Origin: Peptococcaceae bacterium UBA7185
Lineage (GTDB): Bacteria; Bacillota; Peptococcia; Peptococcales; Peptococcaceae
NCBI GenBank assembly: GCA_002491065.1
Contig: DKVF01000068.1
Span: forward strand, 1-9,932
Length of the DNA stretch: 9,932 bases
Reading direction: 5' to 3'
Shown here piece after piece: positions 1 to 7,276 of this stretch. Every line of letters begins with the position of its first letter. The first letter of the stretch is position 1. Made by a program: the position numbers and the translations under genes. The notes beneath the pieces were generated by a model that worked only from the letters and a program-made list of their open reading frames with translations, was not told the DNA's origin and did no database searches.

Positions 1-156
1 AAATTTATCCTATATTTTTCTTTTTTGTTACAATCGCAAAAATCATTTTGATTTTATAAACATATTTTGGATACACCAGTTCCCCAGATATTTCTCCGTG
101 CCGAACCGATTTTTATTATATAGAGCTGAATTTTTTCTTATATTTTTCCCTGCACT
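1..156. other. AT-rich noncoding stretch at left edge
   Basis: I see no gene here that I can support. The stretch is strongly AT-rich with many T and A runs. It contains a perfect 7-bp inverted repeat with a 3-nt spacer (aaaatca / tgatttt, positions 39-55). One plus-strand frame is open from the edge to a stop at 158-160, but its translation is Phe/Ile/Leu/Asn-rich and looks like translated AT-rich spacer. It could hold the control region of a gene beyond the left edge, but no convincing -35/-10 pair was found on either strand. Confidence 0.5.
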
Positions 157-206
157 ATAAAAAGCAGCGCTTCCCCTTCCCTTCTGCGGATATGAGAAAC
201 GCTGCT
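157..206 (-). terminator. Intrinsic terminator of the Mrp/Mbh-like operon
   Basis: On the minus strand a 12-bp stem (arms at 206-195 and 174-163, core AGCAGCG / CGCTGCT, with a few G-U pairs toward the loop) encloses a purine-rich loop of about 20 nt. It is followed at once by a TTTTAT run. It lies about 70 nt after the stop of the last operon gene, so it should end the operon transcript. There is no matching T run on the plus-strand side, so it looks unidirectional. Confidence 0.85.
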
Positions 207-276
207 ACTTCACAGTTTTATGAAATTATCATATTTTTACCACACAACGACTGGTCAGTACACCTATCACCCTATT

Positions 277-2022
277 TTACACAAAAGCAATAAATACAAC
301 TGCAACCAAAAACACTGTCATGATGACGATCATCGGCTCACCAATAACCGCCCGATACCCATCGGCATCATATTTTTCCGGCACCTGTTCGGTGTGCTCC
401 AAAGCTCGCGGCGCCAAAGATAAAAAGCGCATGGGATTGGCCATCAACATGTTGAACATGTCATAAATGGAACGGCAAAATTCACCCAAAGCTGCGCGCA
501 CAGCACAAACAAAGGAAGAAATACTTACCACCAGCTTCACAAAGGGTACTCGATACAGCCAATCCAAATCCAGTGTCAGCTGTTCGTGAGGCTCCATGTG
601 AGACAGATACATCATAAACGGTATCATCGCCACACCTAAAAGCTGTACATACTGTACAATATGGTCTACTGTGAATGGATGGTAATCCATGGCGAACGGC
701 AAGAATTGATACAGCAAATTTGGGAAAATCCCATAAAGGGTACACAGTGTTGCACCAATCCCCATAGCTACGTACATGTTTTTGGGAATTTCATTTTTGA
801 TTTCCACATCTTTGCCTTCACGAATAAAGATAAAATAAATCATCTTCATGGTGATGGACAAGAAAGTACCGACGCTGGCCAACTGCAGCAACAGTTCAAT
901 GGCTGGCAGTCCTGCTTCCATAGCGGCACTGATGGTAATGGATTTACTGATAAATCCATTAAACAGCGGAATCCCCGAAATAGAGAAGGCCGCTATGACA
1001 AAGCACACAAACACAAAAGGCATTTTTTTCGCCAAACCGCCCAAATGATTGATTTTGCGGATGCCCGTGGCATAAATCACGGCACCGGCACACATGAACA
1101 GCAAGGATTTGTACAGAATGTGGCTGAACGCATGGGCAGTTGCCCCATTGAGCGCCAAATCCGTACCAATTCCTGCGCCGCAAACCATGAACCCTACCTG
1201 GCTGACGATATGATAGGCCAGCAAACGGCGCATGTCATTTTCGATAATGGCGAAGCATGCACCATATAGAGCCATGACAACACCAACCCAAATGAGGAAT
1301 TCTGTACCGGCAAACATACGAATCAAGCAATACACAGCTACTTTTGTGGTGAAAGAGCTCAAAAATACACTGCCGGTAATGGTCCCTTCAGGATAAGCAT
1401 CTACCAACCATCCATGAATCGGTGGAATGGCAGCATTCACGGCCACGCCGATCAGAATCAACCAGAAAGCTGCATCATGCACGGCAGTTACATTGCTCAC
1501 CAGCATATCGCCCGCGCTTACTTTCAGGAAAATCCCTGCCAATAGCATATTCCCGCCAAACATATGGACCAGCAAATAGCGGAAACCCGCTTTTCTCGAT
1601 TTAGCAGTATTGTTGCACCAGATTAAGAATAACGAGGAAGCAGCCATCAATTCCCAGAAGAAAATCAAGGTCATCCAGTCGCCGCACAACGTAACACCTA
1701 AGGCACCGCCAGCATAACACATGCTGGCCAATGCTTCCATCCAACTTTTATTGTGCATGGAGTAGATTCCGCCGATTGTAGCCATCATGCTGAAAATCAA
1801 GCCAAATACCCAGTTCAGGCGGTCTACCTGTATCAAATGCAAATCTATTCCATTGATAAAGGGTACCACCCATTCTGCGCCATAGGACAGAGAAAACATA
1901 GCAGCCAACGCAACCAACGGCCCGCCAGCCAAAATAAATTTGCGTACATTTTTAGGGACGATCGCGGCGATGAATCCGGTCGCGATCAAAATCAAACCGG
2001 GATGGAATACCATATTATTCAT
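277..2022 (-). CDS. Third antiporter-type subunit (NuoL/MrpA-N/MrpD-like) with C-terminal extension
   Basis: Polytopic membrane protein of the proton-conducting Complex I/Mrp antiporter family (Proton_antipo_M), 581 residues. Visible family marks are the TM5 glutamate (E124 in FFWELMAAS), PPIHGWL near 200-206, TM8 lysine K227, ENDMRRLLAYHIVSQVGF (261-278), K305 in HILYKSLLF, and TM12 lysine K360 in NGFISK. The position of the usual TM7 lysine is asparagine (N196 in VAVNAAIPPIHGW). After the 14-helix core the protein carries TLDLDWLYR (483-491), a long amphipathic stretch (about 492-540) and a final hydrophobic helix (562-581), recalling the lateral helix and last TM of NuoL. I chose the ATG at 2022 because GGAGGTG lies just upstream; it overlaps the previous gene by 8 bp. 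A longer reading from 2052 has no better ribosome site. Last gene of the operon. Such proteins are usually named Na+/H+ antiporter subunit D; the transported ion is not readable from sequence. Confidence 0.9.
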   Translation of the reverse strand: MNNMVFHPGLILIATGFIAAIVPKNVRKFILAGGPLVALAAMFSLSYGAEWVVPFINGIDLHLIQVDRLNWVFGLIFSMMATIGGIYSMHNKSWMEALASMCYAGGALGVTLCGDWMTLIFFWELMAASSLFLIWCNNTAKSRKAGFRYLLVHMFGGNMLLAGIFLKVSAGDMLVSNVTAVHDAAFWLILIGVAVNAAIPPIHGWLVDAYPEGTITGSVFLSSFTTKVAVYCLIRMFAGTEFLIWVGVVMALYGACFAIIENDMRRLLAYHIVSQVGFMVCGAGIGTDLALNGATAHAFSHILYKSLLFMCAGAVIYATGIRKINHLGGLAKKMPFVFVCFVIAAFSISGIPLFNGFISKSITISAAMEAGLPAIELLLQLASVGTFLSITMKMIYFIFIREGKDVEIKNEIPKNMYVAMGIGATLCTLYGIFPNLLYQFLPFAMDYHPFTVDHIVQYVQLLGVAMIPFMMYLSHMEPHEQLTLDLDWLYRVPFVKLVVSISSFVCAVRAALGEFCRSIYDMFNMLMANPMRFLSLAPRALEHTEQVPEKYDADGYRAVIGEPMIVIMTVFLVAVVFIAFV

Positions 2023-2257
2023 CACCGTCACCTCCATCATAATAATTTTCATCGCGCTGCAGCAACGGCGCTAAAATCTGTTTTGCAAACAGGATGAGCA
2101 GCCAGCCACCTGCAAAGCCCATAATGATATCAAAACCCGGCATAGTATGCCAGAAATTGTGTCCATGGGGATGGGCAAAGAGCACTTCGACAACCACCGA
2201 TACTGCTACTGCAATGGCAATGATGATATAAATTTTCTTTTTATTCAGAGAACCCAT
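2015..2257 (-). CDS. Small two-helix membrane protein with His-rich loop, operon-embedded
   Basis: 80-residue protein that I cannot place in a named family with confidence. It has a basic N-terminus (NKKK), a first hydrophobic helix at about 9-28, a short loop AHPHGHNFWHTMPGFD (28-43) with four histidines (H29, H31, H33, H37), a second helix at about 43-61, and an acidic tail LLQRDENYYDGGDGDE. By the positive-inside rule both ends face the cytoplasm and the His-rich loop faces outside. The start is ATG at 2257, overlapping the stop of the upstream antiporter gene by one base (TGATG), with GGAGGT 8 nt before it; a GTG at 2260 is less likely. The codons for its DGGDGDE tail also supply the ribosome site of the next gene. 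Its position between two pump genes makes it a probable accessory subunit, perhaps a linker between modules. That role is inference. Confidence 0.8.
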   Translation of the reverse strand: MGSLNKKKIYIIIAIAVAVSVVVEVLFAHPHGHNFWHTMPGFDIIMGFAGGWLLILFAKQILAPLLQRDENYYDGGDGDE

Positions 2258-3762
2258 CACCAGCCACCTCCAATCCAGCCTTGCGTAATACTCTGTGCAG
2301 CCATAGAAGCCAGATCATACAAATGCGGGCCAAAGTTCGGCATAATGCCTAAAATTACCGACAATGCTGCGGTTACACAGATTGGAATCAACATGAATTT
2401 ATTTGCTTCTCCATAGGTCTTGAACTCACCATTTTCATTTGGCTTGAAAAAGGCCAAATGTGTCACCGGCATCAAATAGGACAGCGCCAACAACGCACTG
2501 CAAATCAGAACCACAATGTAAAACGGTTGACTTACCTGCAAGGCACCCAGTGCAATGTTCCATTTGCTGATAAAGCCGACGATAAACGGCATACCGGCAA
2601 TCCCCAAAGAAGCGATGGTGTAACAAGCCATGGTAATGGGCATCTTTCTCCCAATGCCATGCATATCACTGATATTATCTTTATGAGCCGTTACAATAAT
2701 TGCACCGGCGCACATAAAGAGGGTAATCTTCATTAACGCATGGGCAACAATGTGAAAATATGCACCCAAGATACTTAAAGGCGCTAATAGCGCAGCACCC
2801 AATACAACATAAGACAACTGGCCTACTGTGGAAAAAGCCAAGCGTCGTTTCAAGTTGTCCTGTTTCATGGCAATCAAGGAAGACGCAATAATGGTAAAGG
2901 CTGCAAACCAAGCCAATACTGTAGCCGCACCGATTTGCGCCAAAAGTGTTGGCCCAAACACAAAGCCAACCAACCGCAACACACAGAACGCACCGGCTTT
3001 TACCACTGCCACTGCGTGCAGCAGCGCACTTACTGGAGTAGGAGCAACCATGGCCGAAGGCAACCATCCATGCAGCGGCATAACACCCGCTTTTACTGCA
3101 CCACCCAATACCATGATAAAGAACAGGAATTGCAGCATCCATTTAGGAGCCATGTCAATGCTCAGGAACCCGCCAGCCTGAAAATCAAGCGTTCCCGCAA
3201 GAGCATACACAACGATAATCCCCGCCAGCATTAACTGACCGCTTACCAATGTGTAAATCAAATATTTACGACCAGCAAACCGTGCTTCCTCATTACGTTC
3301 ATGAAACACTAGAGGCCAGGTAGCAACTGTCAGCAATTCGTAAAAAATAAAGAAAGTTAACAGGTTAGCCGATAAGGCAATTCCCACAGCAGCAGACAAA
3401 CATACTGCAAAGGAAGCAAAGAAACCTGTCTGTTCTTTTTCGTGATGTCCCCTCATATACCCAATGGCATAGAAGGAAACCGGAATATATAAGAAAGAAG
3501 ATACACACGCAAACAGCATCCCCGCTGCGTCAGTGCGCAATGTGAAGCCAAGCGTATCGGTTACGGCAAACAAGGTGTACTCATACACATTCCCCGCCAA
3601 CACTGCCGGCACCATAGAAAAAATCAATCCTGCTTTAATAAAGGCAGCCGCTACACTCCAAAATTCACGCACATTCGGTTTTTTCCCGCTGAACATGATT
3701 AAAAAGGCAGCCAGAAGCGATACCCCTACCGCCAGAAATGGTCTGATATCAGTAATTGTCAT
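2257..3762 (-). CDS. Second antiporter-type subunit (MrpD/NuoM/NuoN-like)
   Basis: 501-residue polytopic protein of the Proton_antipo_M family, with about 14 transmembrane helices. All the buried charged residues expected of a proton pathway are present: TM5 glutamate E142 (FFIFYELLTVATWP), TM7 lysine K224 (GGAVKAGVMPLHGWLP), TM8 lysine K255 (AVVKAGAF), K345 (HALMKITLF) and TM12 lysine K400 (GFISKW). The QDNLKRRLAFSTVGQLSY loop (301-318) is also typical. It probably forms an ion-translocating module in the membrane beside MrpD. ATG at 3762 overlaps the mrpD stop by 4 bp, and GGAGGTG lies 8 nt upstream, inside the mrpD C-terminal codons. It is a diverged paralogue of mrpD and of the 581-residue subunit rather than a recent duplicate: the shared motifs are conserved but the intervening residues differ widely. 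Which subunit it matches in classical Mrp is unclear. Confidence 0.93.
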   Translation of the reverse strand: MTITDIRPFLAVGVSLLAAFLIMFSGKKPNVREFWSVAAAFIKAGLIFSMVPAVLAGNVYEYTLFAVTDTLGFTLRTDAAGMLFACVSSFLYIPVSFYAIGYMRGHHEKEQTGFFASFAVCLSAAVGIALSANLLTFFIFYELLTVATWPLVFHERNEEARFAGRKYLIYTLVSGQLMLAGIIVVYALAGTLDFQAGGFLSIDMAPKWMLQFLFFIMVLGGAVKAGVMPLHGWLPSAMVAPTPVSALLHAVAVVKAGAFCVLRLVGFVFGPTLLAQIGAATVLAWFAAFTIIASSLIAMKQDNLKRRLAFSTVGQLSYVVLGAALLAPLSILGAYFHIVAHALMKITLFMCAGAIIVTAHKDNISDMHGIGRKMPITMACYTIASLGIAGMPFIVGFISKWNIALGALQVSQPFYIVVLICSALLALSYLMPVTHLAFFKPNENGEFKTYGEANKFMLIPICVTAALSVILGIMPNFGPHLYDLASMAAQSITQGWIGGGW

Positions 3763-5252
3763 CCTAAGAACACCTCCGGCAATCCTAATTTAATAATGCA
3801 ATCTACAACCGATGCGTTACAGAAGCCCAGTGCCAAAATAATGATCCCGAACAACACAATGGGGATTAACATCTGCAACGGCAATTCCAATTTTCCCGCC
3901 GTAGGATTTATTTCTTTCAGGCCTGCATCCGGATTGACAAAAATATTTTCCATTACACGGAAGAAATAAACGGCATTGAGCAAGCTACTGATTACTAAAA
4001 CAGCAATATAAATATACTGACCTGTTTCCATAGCTCCTTGCATAATATAAATCTTGCTGAAGAAACCACCGGCAGGCGGAATCCCTATCATGCCCAATGC
4101 AGCCACACAGATAGTAAACACTGTGAATGGCATTTTTTTGTTTAGCTGGCCCAATTGACTGATACGGAATTCACCAAAACGATACTGTACACCGCCAATG
4201 GCCATAAATAAAGAACCTTTCATAAATGCATGATTGATAATATGCAAAATTGCACCAATCAAACCATACATGCTGCCGATCGCCAAGCCCACTGCAATAT
4301 AACCGATTTGCGCCACGCTGGAATAAGCCAGCATGCGGCGGAAATCATCCTGGGCAATAGCCATAACAGAGCCTAAAATAATACCCAGCGCACCTAAAAT
4401 GCCAATGACCGTCAAACCATGCTGTACAAACAAATGCTGTGCACCAAATAAATAGAAGAAAAAACGCAGCATTGCATAAGCAGGCACCTTACTCATTGCA
4501 CCGGAGATCAATGGTGCTGCTCCTGGATGGGAATAGGTGTAGGAGTCCGGCTGCCAGCCATGGAACGGAAACAGAGCTGCTTTAATGCCAAAGGCTGCAA
4601 TCAACAGACCAATCACCATAATCATCAGCGGATAGTCCATCTTGTCCTGCAAGAGTACAGACAAGTCAGCCATGTTCAAAGAACCGGTCATGGAATACAT
4701 AAAGCCTATCGCTAACAAATACAGAGAAGCGCCGATAGTACCAATCAGCAAATAGCGAAATGCCGCCAAAGTACCTTTATTGCCGCCCAATGCAATCAAA
4801 CCATAGCCAGAAAGAGAGGCAATCTCCAAATACACATACAGATTAAATACGTCGCCAGTTAATGTCATACCGCTTAAGCCAACACACAATAAGGCCATCA
4901 ATGTATAATAGCCACCCATATAAAGCCAATTAGACTTCTTCAAAAAAGGTGTGCTGTAAATAGCAGTACACATTGCTAAAAACGTGATCATCGCTACAAT
5001 CACTGCATTAATAGGATCTACAACAAATTCAATTCCTAAAGGAGGGACCCAGTTGCCCATATAATAATGAATCGCTTGTCCGCCGCCTGCTGTTACCTGT
5101 AGCAATAAACCTACCGAACAAAGAAATGAACCTGCCAGAGCTGCTACGGCAATCCATTTGCCAGCCTGCCTATACATAAAGCTGAAGAAAGGGCTTAAGA
5201 GCGCCGCACTCAAGGGCAGTAATACGATTAAAACGGGAAAATGTTGACTCAT
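3759..5252 (-). CDS. mrpD: Mrp antiporter subunit D / MbhH-like
   Basis: 497-residue antiporter subunit. In Mrp systems MrpD is a main ion-translocating subunit of a hetero-oligomeric Na+(K+)/H+ antiporter in the cytoplasmic membrane. Visible marks are the TM5 glutamate E143 (TGDVFNLYVYLEIASLSGYG), TM7 lysine K224 (GIKAALFPFHGWQPDSY), TM8 lysine K255 (SGAMSKVPAYA), QDDFRRMLAYSSVAQIGY (301-318), HIINHAFMKGSLFMAIG (337-353) and TM12 lysine K400 (GGFFSK). Length matches MrpD of other bacteria (about 490-500). ATG at 5252 overlaps the mrpC stop by 4 bp, with GGAGGG 7 nt upstream. Following mrpB and mrpC directly is the order of classical mrp operons and of archaeal mbhF-G-H, which supports the assignment over the two other paralogues in this operon. 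Confidence 0.93.
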   Translation of the reverse strand: MSQHFPVLIVLLPLSAALLSPFFSFMYRQAGKWIAVAALAGSFLCSVGLLLQVTAGGGQAIHYYMGNWVPPLGIEFVVDPINAVIVAMITFLAMCTAIYSTPFLKKSNWLYMGGYYTLMALLCVGLSGMTLTGDVFNLYVYLEIASLSGYGLIALGGNKGTLAAFRYLLIGTIGASLYLLAIGFMYSMTGSLNMADLSVLLQDKMDYPLMIMVIGLLIAAFGIKAALFPFHGWQPDSYTYSHPGAAPLISGAMSKVPAYAMLRFFFYLFGAQHLFVQHGLTVIGILGALGIILGSVMAIAQDDFRRMLAYSSVAQIGYIAVGLAIGSMYGLIGAILHIINHAFMKGSLFMAIGGVQYRFGEFRISQLGQLNKKMPFTVFTICVAALGMIGIPPAGGFFSKIYIMQGAMETGQYIYIAVLVISSLLNAVYFFRVMENIFVNPDAGLKEINPTAGKLELPLQMLIPIVLFGIIILALGFCNASVVDCIIKLGLPEVFLG

Positions 5253-5641
5253 TTATCTGCCCTCCTCAATACTTCATCTTCCTCAGCTGAACCATATGCT
5301 TCTTTAATACGCATCAGCAAAGCCAGCGCAACGCCGGTAGTACCAAGGCTAACTACAATGGCAGTCAGCATCAGCGCATGAGGCAATGGGTTGATGTAAG
5401 CATTCGGGTCAGTGGTAATGCCGTTCAGAATCGGAATCATCCCGCCATCCTTTTGCGCAAAACACAAATAGAAGAAGATAACTGCAACCTGCATAACATT
5501 CATCGCCATCATCTTTTTCATATAGTTATTGCTGACAATCATACCATATAACCCTAAAAACAGTAAAATCAAGACCAGAGAATAGATCCCTTTTGTGGCC
5601 AGAAAATTATTGATGACATCCATTGTACTAGCATCACTCAT
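5249..5641 (-). CDS. mrpC: Mrp antiporter subunit C / MbhG-like (NuoK-related)
   Basis: 130-residue membrane protein with three predicted helices (about 18-36, 43-62, 88-111), homologous to NuoK of Complex I. The family signature INPLPHALMLTAIVVSLGTT (83-102) matches the usual DPLPQALVLTAIVIS pattern of MrpC/MnhC. In Mrp and Mbh complexes this subunit packs between the antiporter modules and the small subunits. ATG at 5641 overlaps the end of mrpB by 8 bp, and a near-perfect AAGGAGGT lies 8 nt upstream, so the start is secure. The length is slightly above the common 110-115, owing to a short N-terminal extension and an acidic/basic tail (SAEEDEVLRRADK). Confidence 0.93.
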   Translation of the reverse strand: MSDASTMDVINNFLATKGIYSLVLILLFLGLYGMIVSNNYMKKMMAMNVMQVAVIFFYLCFAQKDGGMIPILNGITTDPNAYINPLPHALMLTAIVVSLGTTGVALALLMRIKEAYGSAEEDEVLRRADK

Positions 5642-6110
5642 GGTAATCTACCTCCTTATCATCATCTAAACGCTCAATAATTGCATCCATGATATCGATA
5701 ATGGTCATCATAACGCAAACCGTTACGCCAATCTCAATCATTAAAATGCCCAGTGCATGCAGCTCTGCTAAATGCTCCATTGGCACTGGCAAAAAAGAAT
5801 AGTCCAAAAATTTTCCGCCACCAAACAAAGTCAACCAGCCTGTCGCTGCATAAATAAACGTACCGACACCAGCGCAAACAACAGCAATAGGCCCGGGGAC
5901 ATTAAAGCTTTCCTTATCCGCGCCCTGAATCAGACGTACCAGCACAATCCCCACAGCCAACAATGCACCAGCCTGGAAACCACCGCCGGGACTGTATTCC
6001 CCATGGGTTAAAATGTACATCCCATAAACCAACGTAAAGGGAATAATGATACGGAAGGACGAATCCAAAATAATACCGCCGAAAGGTTTTTTCAACTGGT
6101 TATTTTTCAT
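5634..6110 (-). CDS. mrpB: Mrp antiporter subunit B / MbhF-like (MnhB domain)
   Basis: 158-residue membrane protein of the MnhB family (PF04039-type), with about four transmembrane helices. The hallmark HGEYSPGGGFQAGALLA is at 36-52, matching the HG-x-x-PGGGF signature of MrpB and MbhF. It is a structural subunit of the Mrp/Mbh membrane arm. I take ATG at 6110 as the start, since GGGAGG then lies about 9 nt upstream; the GTG at 6116 would be only 3 nt from it. The gap to the previous gene is then 2 bp. The tail (ERLDDDKEVDYHE) is acidic and its last codons overlap mrpC. Confidence 0.92.
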   Translation of the reverse strand: MKNNQLKKPFGGIILDSSFRIIIPFTLVYGMYILTHGEYSPGGGFQAGALLAVGIVLVRLIQGADKESFNVPGPIAVVCAGVGTFIYAATGWLTLFGGGKFLDYSFLPVPMEHLAELHALGILMIEIGVTVCVMMTIIDIMDAIIERLDDDKEVDYHE

Positions 6111-6112
6111 GA

Positions 6113-6445
6113 TCACTTTCCTCCCTTTTTCTTTTTATTTTGTTTTCCGCCTGTCAGCATGCTATCGCCTTCTCCTGTATTCTTCATCAAAATCAAGCAA
6201 GCAGTCAGCCCCGACACAAACATAACAGATGTTTCCCACAAAGTATCGAATCCTCTGTAGTCAGCCAAAGTACCGGTTACAATATTTGGAGAACCGGTAT
6301 CCACAGCACTGTTTTCAATATAGTACGGAGTTACATGCTGATTTGGTGCCGAATTGGGATCGCCAATGGTCGGTAAAAAAACGGTGCAGGCGCAAAACAA
6401 TACGGTAATCACCGTCATTAAAATTGTTGTTAATCCTCTTGCCAT
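6113..6445 (-). CDS. MbhE-like subunit (equivalent of the MrpA C-terminal end)
   Basis: 110-residue protein with two hydrophobic helices (about 5-24 and 71-88) and a polar loop between them. The motif NIVTGTLADYRGFDTLWET (54-72) corresponds to the conserved D-x-RG-x-DTLGE element found at the C-terminus of MrpA and in the stand-alone MbhE of archaeal membrane-bound hydrogenases. Here it is a separate gene next to the DUF4040 protein, so the part fused to MrpA in Bacillus-type Mrp is split, as in Mbh. The start is ATG at 6445, two bases after the previous stop, with only a weak upstream GGTGG, so translation probably depends on coupling. The tail is strikingly lysine-rich (KQNKKKKGGK); its last codons contain the ribosome site of mrpB. 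Confidence 0.88.
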   Translation of the reverse strand: MARGLTTILMTVITVLFCACTVFLPTIGDPNSAPNQHVTPYYIENSAVDTGSPNIVTGTLADYRGFDTLWETSVMFVSGLTACLILMKNTGEGDSMLTGGKQNKKKKGGK

Positions 6446-6447
6446 CG

Positions 6448-6690
6448 TTATTTACACCACCGATCCACTTTTTTCAGCGCTGCAATAAAGAATATGGTGG
6501 ACATGGTCCCGATTACCGCTTCAGTGAACGCAACGTCGGGCGAGCCAAACATAAAATACGTCAATACTGCACAAAAGCTGAACGCACTGTAAATGATAGT
6601 ACAGGCTAAAATATCTTTGCTGATCAAGATGCTGATTGTAATAAAAATTAAAAACAACAGCAGCAGTGCCTCAATAATTAATACTTGCAT
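6448..6690 (-). CDS. MbhD-like DUF4040 subunit
   Basis: 80-residue, three-helix membrane protein. FGSPDVAFTEAVIGTM (48-63) is the DUF4040/MbhD signature (usually APDVALTEA), also found in the C-terminal part of MrpA. It is structurally related to NuoJ and lies beside the ion path in Mrp and Mbh complexes; E57 in the signature is the conserved membrane glutamate. The start is ATG at 6690, two bases after the mrpG stop and 6 nt from AGGAGGA. A longer reading from 6723 would overlap mrpG and add a non-hydrophobic MDKEGSGGGIS extension, which is less likely. Present as a free protein rather than fused to an MrpA-type NuoL domain. Confidence 0.9.
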   Translation of the reverse strand: MQVLIIEALLLLFLIFITISILISKDILACTIIYSAFSFCAVLTYFMFGSPDVAFTEAVIGTMSTIFFIAALKKVDRWCK

Positions 6691-6692
6691 GC

Positions 6693-7016
6693 TTATTCCT
6701 CCTCCTGATCCTTCTTTGTCCATACAGGATGACCGGATTTCAGAGCTGCTTTCCCCAGGATATGTGTCCCGATAGGGTTCGCCAGAAATACCAGCAAAAA
6801 GACAATGACGATTTTCACGGAAAGCAGCGTGGGCCCTTCATAAATCACAAGACCCAGACAAGCCAGCATCAGTCCCAGCGTTTCGCTGTTGCCTGATGCA
6901 TGCAGTCGGCTGTAAAAATCAGGCAGACGAATCATCCCAATAGCCGAGGCCAGAAAGAAGAACAGACTGCAAACCAGTAAAATTACCGCAATAATTTCGT
7001 TGATTGCTAAACTCAT
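6693..7016 (-). CDS. mrpG: Mrp antiporter subunit G / MbhC-like
   Basis: 107-residue three-helix membrane protein of the PhaG/MnhG/YufB family. The signature GMIRLPDFYSRLHASG (27-42) is clear, followed by the usual SETLGLMLACLGL helix and a third helix around 66-84. It is a small structural subunit of the Mrp/Mbh membrane arm. ATG at 7016 overlaps the mrpF stop as ATGA, and GGAGGGAAGG precedes it. An ATG at 7058 would add a non-conserved hydrophilic N-terminus. The tail ends in KKDQEEE, whose gaggaggaa codons serve as ribosome site for the next gene. Confidence 0.93.
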   Translation of the reverse strand: MSLAINEIIAVILLVCSLFFFLASAIGMIRLPDFYSRLHASGNSETLGLMLACLGLVIYEGPTLLSVKIVIVFLLVFLANPIGTHILGKAALKSGHPVWTKKDQEEE

Positions 7017-7276
7017 ACGTCCTTCCCTCCCATATATTTGGCCACGATAACTGAACAAATAAAACCTAAAATTGCATAAGAAATTGCAATGTCCACATAC
7101 ATATCTGGACGGCCGTCAATATAACCGAACAACACTAATAACAGGATGGTGTCCGCCCCGATCACGCCCAGACCATTCATGCGGTCATAAATTGTTGGTC
7201 CCTGAAATACCCGTTGGAGCATAAGTCCAATAATAACTACTACAGCAACCATAATCACAACCCAAATAGCATTCAT
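7013..7276 (-). CDS. mrpF: Mrp antiporter subunit F / MbhB-like
   Basis: 87-residue three-helix membrane protein of the MrpF/PhaF family. The signature RVFQGPTIYDRMNGLGVIGADT (22-43) has the family's GPT-x-x-DR and the membrane aspartate (D42) typical of MrpF. The protein ends VAKYMGGKDV, normal for the family in length. ATG at 7276 shares one base with the mrpE stop (TAATG), and AAGGAG lies about 10 nt upstream. It works as part of the E-F-G group that forms one end of Mrp and Mbh complexes. Confidence 0.93.
   Translation of the reverse strand: MNAIWVVIMVAVVVIIGLMLQRVFQGPTIYDRMNGLGVIGADTILLLVLFGYIDGRPDMYVDIAISYAILGFICSVIVAKYMGGKDV

Noticed and set aside
2..160. Plus-strand frame open from the left edge to a stop at 158-160
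   Set aside because: It could in principle be the 3' end of a gene starting outside. The translation is Phe/Ile/Leu/Asn-rich without domain features, and the following hairpin has its T run only on the minus strand, so it looks like open AT-rich spacer.
661..1269. 202-codon open frame on the plus strand
   Set aside because: It lies antisense inside the 581-residue antiporter subunit. Its translation is His/Gln/Asn-rich with no recognisable motif, as expected for a shadow frame of a membrane protein gene.
2681..3142. 153-codon minus-strand frame inside the second antiporter gene
   Set aside because: Alternate frame of a well-supported gene; Cys/Trp/Gly-rich with no family features.
2257..5252. 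Recent tandem duplication of the antiporter genes
   Set aside because: The two proteins share length and functional residues at equal positions but differ over most of the sequence, so they are ancient paralogues, not a fresh repeat. No long direct repeats, insertion sequence or CRISPR array were seen anywhere in the window.
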